Below, piece after piece: positions 58,822 through 64,000 of a stretch of DNA of 64,000 nt. This DNA comes from Mycobacterium noviomagense (lineage in GTDB: Bacteria; Actinomycetota; Actinomycetes; Mycobacteriales; Mycobacteriaceae), in contig NZ_AP022583.1 in assembly GCF_010731635.1 (NCBI RefSeq), positions 4,464,001 to 4,528,000 on the forward strand, in the 5' to 3' direction. The position numbers and the translations under genes were made by a program. The notes under the pieces were generated by a model, which saw only the letters and a list, made by a program, of their open reading frames with translations, ran no database searches and had not been told where the DNA came from. The first letter of the stretch is position 1, and every line of letters starts with the position of its first letter.

Positions 58822-59940
58822 CTAGGCCGGAACCACGATCAGCTCGTGCGGCCGGTGGTTGACAGGCATCGCACCGTCGTCGGTGACGACGACGATGTCT
58901 TCGATGCGCGCCCCCCAGCGGCCCGGGAAGTAGACGCCGGGCTCGACCGAAAACGCCATGCCCGTGGCCAGTGGCAGCTGGTTGCCGGCGACGATGTATG
59001 GCTCTTCGTGTACCGCCAGACCGATGCCGTGGCCGGTGCGGTGCACGAAATACTCCCCTAAGCCGGCTTCGGCCAGCACATCGCGGGCGGCGGCGTCGAC
59101 TTCTTCGGCGGTTATTCCCGGACGCACTGCCTCGACAGCGGCGCGCTGGGCGCGCTGCAGCACCGAATAATGCTGCGCAACTTCGGGATTCGGTTCGCCG
59201 AGGCTGTAGGTGCGCGTCGAGTCCGAGTGGTAGCCGGGCCCGCAGGCGCCGCCGATGTCGACGACGACCATGTCACCGGCCTGCAATTCGCGATCCGAAC
59301 ACTCGTGGTGCGGGTCGGCGCTGTGCGGGCCAGACCCGACAATGACGAACGCAACCTCCGAATGGCCCTCGGCGACAATGACTTCCGCGATGTCGGCGGC
59401 GACGTCGGCCTCTCTTCGACCGGGCGCCAGAAACCCGGGCACTCGGGCATGCACCCGGTCGATGGCCGCACCCGCGGTGCGAAGCATATCGACCTCGGCC
59501 GCATCCTTGACCATCCGCAAGTCGCGCAGCACACCGGTCGCCAACACCGGCGTCACACCCAGCACGTCGGTGAGTGGCAGCAGGTGCAGTGCGGGCATGG
59601 ATTCGGTCACCGCCACTTTGGCCCCGCCCAGGGCGTCGGCCACCAGCCGATAAGGGTTCTCGCCGTCGACCCAATCCCGCACCGTCAGGCCCAGTTCCGG
59701 CACGGCCGACTCCTTGAGCGAAGCCAGCTCCAGTCGCGGCACCACCACGCTGGGATCACCGGAGACCGGCAACACCAGCGCAGTGAGCCGCTCGAAAGTC
59801 TGTGCGCGCGAACCGATCAGGTACTGCAGGTCGTAGCCAGGGGTGATGACCAGCCCGGCAAGTCCCGCCTTGGCTGTGGCGGCGGTCGCCGCGGAGAGCC
59901 GGCGTGCATAGATGTCGGCGTCGAATCGGCGCGAACGCAT
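58822..59940 (-). CDS. pepE: Xaa-Pro dipeptidase PepE
   Basis: A 372-residue M24 metallopeptidase that cleaves dipeptides ending in Pro. The five metal ligands are visible: Asp in [10 protein letters not shown], Asp in [11 protein letters not shown], His in [15 protein letters not shown], Glu in [12 protein letters not shown] and Glu in [10 protein letters not shown]. The N-terminal creatinase-like domain has [13 protein letters not shown]. It matches Rv2089c and is divergent from the exonuclease gene across 23 bp. Confidence 0.92.
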   Translation of the reverse strand: MRSRRFDADIYARRLSAATAATAKAGLAGLVITPGYDLQYLIGSRAQTFERLTALVLPVSGDPSVVVPRLELASLKESAVPELGLTVRDWVDGENPYRLVADALGGAKVAVTESMPALHLLPLTDVLGVTPVLATGVLRDLRMVKDAAEVDMLRTAGAAIDRVHARVPGFLAPGRREADVAADIAEVIVAEGHSEVAFVIVGSGPHSADPHHECSDRELQAGDMVVVDIGGACGPGYHSDSTRTYSLGEPNPEVAQHYSVLQRAQRAAVEAVRPGITAEEVDAAARDVLAEAGLGEYFVHRTGHGIGLAVHEEPYIVAGNQLPLATGMAFSVEPGVYFPGRWGARIEDIVVVTDDGAMPVNHRPHELIVVPA

Positions 59941-59963
59941 GGCATCAGGCTAACGTGACCTGC

Positions 59964-60914
59964 ATGCCCGCACCCTTGTTGCTGCTCGACGGCGCCAGCA
60001 TGTGGTTTCGAGCCTTCTACGGGGTGCCGTCCTCGATCACCTCGCCCGACGGGCGACCGGTGAACGCGGTGCGGGGCTTCCTGGACTCGATGGCCGTGGT
60101 CATCACCCAGCAACGGCCCGCCCGCTTGGTAGTGTGCCTGGATCTGGACTGGCGTCCGCAGTTTCGGGTGGACGCCATCCCGTCATACAAAGCGCACCGG
60201 GTCGAACAGGAAAACCCGACAGGCCAAGACGTCGAGGACGTGCCCGACGAGCTGACCCCGCAAGTGGAGATGATCGAGGACATCCTCGACGCGTTCGGCA
60301 TCTGCACTGCCGGAGCAGCTGGCTACGAAGCCGACGACGTGATCGGCACACTGGCCGCCCGAGAACGCCGCGACCCGGTCGTCGTCGTGAGCGGGGACCG
60401 CGACCTGCTGCAACTGGTAGCCGACGACCCGGCCCCGGTCCGGGTGCTCTACCTGGCGCGTGGGTTGACCAAGGCGACGCTGCTGGGGCCGCGTGAGGTA
60501 GCCGACCGCTACGGGCTGCCCCCCGATCGGGCCGGCGCCGCCTACGCCGAGCTGGCCTTGCTGCGCGGCGACCCGTCCGACGGTCTTCCCGGTGTGCCGG
60601 GCATCGGCGAGAAGACCGCTGCGACGTTGCTGGCTCAGCACGGCTCGCTGGCCGCCATCCTGGCCGCCGCTGAAGACCCGAAATCGTCTGTGCCCAAAGG
60701 TGTTCGGGCGAAGCTGCGCAAGGCGGCCGACTACATCGAGGCCGCCGGGCCGGTGGTGCGGGTGGCCACCGATGCACCCGTCAAGTTGTCGACGCGCAGC
60801 GATGCCCTGCCGCTGGCGGCTGCCCATCCCCGGCGCACCGCGGAACTGGCGACCCGGCTCGGGGTCGGGTCCCCGGTCGCCCGGCTGCAAAAGGCGTTGG
60901 ACTCCCTGCCCTAA
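59964..60914 (+). CDS. 5'-3' exonuclease (flap endonuclease-like)
   Basis: A 316-residue FEN-type nuclease similar to the 5' nuclease domain of DNA polymerase I. It has [52 protein letters not shown] and [16 protein letters not shown] as acidic metal sites, and the helix-3-turn-helix [20 protein letters not shown]. It processes flaps in DNA replication and repair. The start is ATG 59964 or GTG 59955. The gene ends 10 bp before palindromic repeat copy 2. Confidence 0.9.
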   Translation: MPAPLLLLDGASMWFRAFYGVPSSITSPDGRPVNAVRGFLDSMAVVITQQRPARLVVCLDLDWRPQFRVDAIPSYKAHRVEQENPTGQDVEDVPDELTPQVEMIEDILDAFGICTAGAAGYEADDVIGTLAARERRDPVVVVSGDRDLLQLVADDPAPVRVLYLARGLTKATLLGPREVADRYGLPPDRAGAAYAELALLRGDPSDGLPGVPGIGEKTAATLLAQHGSLAAILAAAEDPKSSVPKGVRAKLRKAADYIEAAGPVVRVATDAPVKLSTRSDALPLAAAHPRRTAELATRLGVGSPVARLQKALDSLP

Positions 60915-60923
60915 ACCAACTGC

Positions 60924-60983
60924 GCGAGCAGAACGCAAAATCGCCCTTTTTCGGGCAGGAAAAGGGATCTTTACGTCTGCTGG
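60924..60983. repeat. Intergenic palindromic repeat, copy 2
   Basis: The left arm GCGAGCAGAACGCAAAAT (60924-60941) and right arm TCTTTACGTCTGCTGGC (60968-60983) share the cores AGCAGACG and CGTCTGCT with copy 1 but have decayed. Between them, GCCCTTTTTCGGGC can fold into a small hairpin. Like copy 1 it lies between convergent genes. Confidence 0.65.
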
Positions 60984-60984
60984 C

Positions 60985-61896
60985 CTACTTCGGCCGGCCG
61001 ACCTCGTAGGTGCCTTTGTTGTCCTGGAAGGTCACCGTCACCTGACGCTTGGTGCCGTCGATGCTGACGTCGCAGTCGAAACTGGCGCCCTTCTTGACGG
61101 TCGGGTTCTGGCCGTTGTTGCACTTGACGTCTTTGACGTTCTTGGCGCCGTACCCGTTGGTCTCATCGCTGAGGATCTGCTGTACCCCGGCTTGCGCCTT
61201 GTTGATGTCCAGCTTGGTCGTGACGAAGAATCCGGGCGCCCAGAAGCCGAGCACCAGCACGACCGCGACCACGATCGCGGCGAATACGCCGATCACGGTG
61301 CCGATCACCGCACGTGAGCGCTGCGGCCGCTGTTCGCCCAGCGGGCCATACTGGCCGGGATATTGACCGTATTGGCCGGGATACTGACCCGGTTGACCGT
61401 ACGGCCCTTGCGGGCCGAACTGGCCGGGCTGCTGCGGATACTGGCCGGGCTGGCCGTACTGGTCGGTTTGGCCGTATCGCTCCGTCTGGCCGTACTGGCC
61501 CGGCTGGCCGTACTGGGTTGGCTGGCCGTACTGGGTTGGCTGGCCGTACTGGGTTGGCTGGCCGTACTGGGTTGGCTGGCCGTATTGCTCAGCCTGCGGA
61601 TAGCCGGGCATGGTCTGCTGGTATGGCGGGTAGACCTGACCAGTCGGCTGCTGGTACTGGGGGTATTCCGAGGACGTGTACGCAGGCGGGTGCCATGTCG
61701 ACTGTTCCCCGGAGGGCTGCTGCCACGTCGAGTGTTCCCCGGAGGGCTGCTGCCACGTCGAGTGTTCCCCGGAGGGCTGCTGCCACGGCGACGAGGGCTG
61801 AGCAGTCGGCTGGTCACCGCCCGTCGATTGCTGGTTCTCCCCCTGGCCGGCCGGCTGCCACGGCTGGGTGGGGTCGGATCCCTGCGGTCCGCTCAT
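60985..61896 (-). CDS. DUF4333 membrane protein with repeat-rich N-terminus
   Basis: A 303-residue protein of the Rv2091c type. The cytoplasmic N-terminal ~195 residues are low-complexity Gln/Pro/Tyr/Gly with tandem repeats [10 protein letters not shown] (three) and QYGQPT (four), then one membrane helix ([18 protein letters not shown]), then an exported DUF4333 domain ([54 protein letters not shown]) with two Cys. DUF4333 proteins are secreted or membrane-anchored and of unknown function. The N-terminal region may be disordered and bind partners. Confidence 0.85.
   Translation of the reverse strand: MSGPQGSDPTQPWQPAGQGENQQSTGGDQPTAQPSSPWQQPSGEHSTWQQPSGEHSTWQQPSGEQSTWHPPAYTSSEYPQYQQPTGQVYPPYQQTMPGYPQAEQYGQPTQYGQPTQYGQPTQYGQPTQYGQPGQYGQTERYGQTDQYGQPGQYPQQPGQFGPQGPYGQPGQYPGQYGQYPGQYGPLGEQRPQRSRAVIGTVIGVFAAIVVAVVLVLGFWAPGFFVTTKLDINKAQAGVQQILSDETNGYGAKNVKDVKCNNGQNPTVKKGASFDCDVSIDGTKRQVTVTFQDNKGTYEVGRPK
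61504..61575 (-). repeat. Four 18-bp tandem repeats
   Basis: Four exact copies of CTGGCCGTACTGGGTTGG (plus-strand reading) encode QYGQPT. The array is perfect, so it is probably variable in length between strains. Confidence 0.9.
61711..61800 (-). repeat. 30-bp tandem repeats
   Basis: Copies at 61711-61740 and 61741-61770 are exact, and 61771-61800 diverges after half its length. They encode [14 protein letters not shown] units. Confidence 0.88.
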
Positions 61897-61960
61897 CGTG
61901 TGTTAGGTCCTCTCAGTCCTGGTCCTGCTTCACCGGATGTAACCGTAGCTCGGCGTCAGC

Positions 61961-64000
61961 CTACCCCGCGTCAACTGCGACGACGCCGCGCCGGACGTCG
62001 TCGATCGCACGCTGGGCGGTAGCCCGCAGCTCGGGTTCGCGGGCAGCTTTGCGCACCTGATCGAGCAGATCCAGCACCTGTCGGCACCACCGCACAAAAT
62101 CCCCCGCCGACACCCCGGCGCCTGACTCGTCGGCGGCGACCAGCGCTGCGGTCAGATCCCCGGTGCTGGCCCAGCGGTAGATGGCGGTGACGAAGCCCTC
62201 GTCGGGTTCGCGGCTCAGGCTGATCCGGTGCCGCTGCTCTTCAGCGCGCAATTCCTCCGACAGCCGGCGGGTGCGAGAAAGCGCGCGGCGCAACGGCGCA
62301 GTGGGTACTTCCGTGCCAGCTGGCGCGCCGGGGCCTTCACCTCCGCGTGATTCGTACAGCACCGCCGACAGCACCGCCGCCAACTCTGCAGGCCGCAGAT
62401 CGTTCCACGCGCCTGTACGCAGGCATTCGGCAACCAACAGGTCACTCTCGCTGTAGATGCGAGCCAGCAGCCGGCCGTCATCGGTGACCTGTGGATCACC
62501 GTCGGCCATCTCGATGAAACCGCGCTCAGTCAGCAGCCCGACGATGCGGTCGAACGTGCGGGCCAGCGAGTTGGTGGCCGCGGCCACCTTCTGCTGCAGC
62601 TGCGCGTTCTCGCGTTCGATGCGCAGGTAGCGCTCGGCGACCCGCATCTTCGCTTCCCGACCGGCCGCGTGGTGGGCCGGATGACGGCGCAGCTGTTCAC
62701 GCAGCGACACCAGCTCACGGTCCTGAAAAGCACCGTCGCTGCTCTCACCCTTCGAACCCCGCTTGCTCCGCGTGGGGTTCGGCAGCCCGGCGGCGGCGGA
62801 CCGCAGCGCCGACGCCAAATCGCGGCGCACCCGAGGCTGACGGTGTTCGACCCGCTTGGGCAAGGTCATCGACCCGACCGGCGCCGACGCGCCCGAGTAG
62901 TCGGCCGAGGAAATCCGGCCTGCCCAACGGTTTTCGGTGAGCACCAGCGGCCGCGGATCGGTGCTGTCGCGGTCGGATTCCAGGACCACCGCCAAGCCGC
63001 CGCGGCGCCCGTGGGTGATCGTGATGATGTCGCCGCGGCGCAGCGAGGCCAGCGCGTCGTTGGCTGCCTGCCGCCGCTGCGCGCGCGACGCCCGGGCCTG
63101 GGCGCGCTCCCGCTGCGAGATCCGCTCCCGTAGCCGCGCATAGTCGAGGATCGGCGCGTCGTGGCCGCCCAGCTCGCCGGCGATCTCGTCGAGCAGCCGC
63201 TGGCCGCGCTCGATACCACGGACCAGCCCCACCACCGAACGGTCGGCTTGGTATTGGGCGAACGACTGCTCCAGCAACTGGTGGGCCTGCTCGGGTCCCA
63301 TCCGGTTCACCAGGTTGATCGTCATGTTGTACGACGGGGCAAACGAGCTGCGCAGCGGGAAGGTGCGGGTGGAGGCTAGGCCGGCGACTTCGGCGGGGTC
63401 GATGTCGGGGTGCCAGATCACCACCGCGTGGCCCTCGACGTCGATGCCGCGCCGACCGGCCCGGCCGGTCAGTTGGGTGTACTCCCCCGGTGTCAGCGGC
63501 AGGTGCTGCTCACCGTTGAACTTCACCAGCCGTTCGAGCACCACTGTGCGGGCGGGCATGTTGATTCCCAGCGCCAACGTCTCGGTGGCGAACACGGCCT
63601 TGACCAATCCGGCGGTGAACAGCTCCTCGACGGTGTGCCGGAACGCCGGCAGCATCCCGGCGTGGTGGGCGGCCAGCCCGCGCATCAGTCCTTCGCGCCA
63701 CTCGTAGTAGCCGAGGACGGCAAGGTCTTCGTCGGCCAGGTCGCCGCAGCGGTGATCGATGACCTCGGCGATCCGCGCCCGATCCTCCTCGGTGGTCAAC
63801 CGCAGCGGCGAGCGCAGGCATTGGGCGACCGCGGCGTCGCAGCCGGCGCGGGAGAACACGAACGTGATCGCGGGTAGCAGCCCTTCGCGGTCCAACGTCG
63901 CGATGACGTCAGGCCGGCTGGGTGGCCGGTAGAAACCCTGTCGGGAACCGGATCGGCCGGGTCCTGCTCTTCCCGCCTGCCGGCGGGGGCCCCGCCAGTC
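61961..64000 (-). CDS. helY: Ski2-like DEAD/DEAH helicase HelY, N-terminus missing
   Basis: The C-terminal 679 residues of HelY; the frame stays open to base 64000, so the ATPase motifs I-III lie outside the window. It contains AAHHAGMLPAFRHTVEELF, ATETLALGINMPARTVVLE and the motif VI QLTGRAGRRGID, as in Ski2/Mtr4-family RNA helicases. A helical region rich in Arg and Gln follows, with VRRDLASALRSAAAGL. The family remodels RNA; HelY's mycobacterial substrate is unknown. The length fits the ~906 residues of Rv2092c. Confidence 0.92.
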   Translation of the reverse strand, partial: DWRGPRRQAGRAGPGRSGSRQGFYRPPSRPDVIATLDREGLLPAITFVFSRAGCDAAVAQCLRSPLRLTTEEDRARIAEVIDHRCGDLADEDLAVLGYYEWREGLMRGLAAHHAGMLPAFRHTVEELFTAGLVKAVFATETLALGINMPARTVVLERLVKFNGEQHLPLTPGEYTQLTGRAGRRGIDVEGHAVVIWHPDIDPAEVAGLASTRTFPLRSSFAPSYNMTINLVNRMGPEQAHQLLEQSFAQYQADRSVVGLVRGIERGQRLLDEIAGELGGHDAPILDYARLRERISQRERAQARASRAQRRQAANDALASLRRGDIITITHGRRGGLAVVLESDRDSTDPRPLVLTENRWAGRISSADYSGASAPVGSMTLPKRVEHRQPRVRRDLASALRSAAAGLPNPTRSKRGSKGESSDGAFQDRELVSLREQLRRHPAHHAAGREAKMRVAERYLRIERENAQLQQKVAAATNSLARTFDRIVGLLTERGFIEMADGDPQVTDDGRLLARIYSESDLLVAECLRTGAWNDLRPAELAAVLSAVLYESRGGEGPGAPAGTEVPTAPLRRALSRTRRLSEELRAEEQRHRISLSREPDEGFVTAIYRWASTGDLTAALVAADESGAGVSAGDFVRWCRQVLDLLDQVRKAAREPELRATAQRAIDDVRRGVVAVDAG

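Noticed and set aside
61504..61575. CRISPR-like array
   Set aside because: The four 18-bp units are directly adjacent with no spacers, in frame, and encode QYGQPT repeats.

Overview
The window is high-GC chromosomal DNA from a Mycobacterium, most likely a slow grower outside the M. tuberculosis complex. From about 9.6 kb to the right end the order lipT, lppI, epimerase/PEP-utiliser chimera, pks12, Rv2049c-like, rbpA, ppm1/lnt, amidohydrolase, fxsA, dienelactone hydrolase, PPOX, cobN, cobG-cobH-cobIJ, cobK-cobM-cobL, SDR, biliverdin reductase, pepE, 5'-3' exonuclease, DUF4333 protein, helY follows my recollection of H37Rv Rv2045c-Rv2092c. The differences are informative. Lnt and Ppm1 are two genes here instead of one fused gene. 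The blaC/sigC block, the mazEF7 pair and the zinc-responsive ribosomal-protein block expected from H37Rv are missing, and other genes sit in those gaps. No tRNA, rRNA, insertion sequence, prophage or CRISPR array was seen.

Layout. 0-0.5 kb: two small minus-strand genes (one running off the left edge) behind an IdeR-like iron box. 0.6-5.1 kb: a compact uncharacterised cluster (GT4 glycosyltransferase, SAM methyltransferase, alpha/alpha-toroid protein, second methyltransferase, TetR regulator) with the same 16-bp operator placed identically in the glycosyltransferase promoter and the tetR promoter. 5.1-11.2 kb: membrane proteins, gluconokinase, an aminoglycoside-phosphotransferase-like fusion and the carboxylesterase LipT. 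11.2-27.1 kb: lipoprotein LppI, the epimerase/PEP-utiliser chimera and the 4148-residue bimodular polyketide synthase Pks12, which makes mycoketide lipid. 27.4-33.2 kb: Rv2049c-like zinc-ribbon protein, RbpA, and the operon fxsA-amidohydrolase-lnt-ppm1 (lipoprotein N-acylation and polyprenyl-phosphomannose). 33.2-38 kb: hydrolase, PPOX protein and cobN.

38-42.6 kb: accessory insertion with a secreted orphan, a SCO6745-family protein and a complete-looking mtnAB-mtnD-mtnC methionine-salvage operon with a natural MtnA-MtnB fusion. 42.9-46.1 kb: cobG-cobH-cobIJ. 46.1-50.9 kb: accessory block of a large LuxR ATPase regulator, a TIGR03086 protein and a divergent FAD oxidoreductase. 50.9-54.4 kb: SDR-cobL-cobM-cobK operon. 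54.4-58.8 kb: F420-dependent biliverdin reductase, NYN-LOTUS protein, GNAT protein with a GyrA-like N-terminus, and a large secreted-type esterase. 58.8-64 kb: PepE, flap-type exonuclease, a repeat-rich DUF4333 membrane protein and the 5'-truncated helicase gene helY.

Several genes are one pathway split across the window: CobG, CobH, CobIJ, CobM, CobL, CobK and CobN cover the ring-contraction, methylation, reduction and cobalt-insertion steps of aerobic cobalamin synthesis. Pks12 with Ppm1 nearby fits mannosyl-phosphomycoketide biology. Many gene pairs overlap by 1-11 bp (ATGA or GTGA junctions), indicating translational coupling. The most promising uncharacterised system is the TetR-controlled glycosyltransferase/methyltransferase/toroid cluster at 0.6-5.1 kb.
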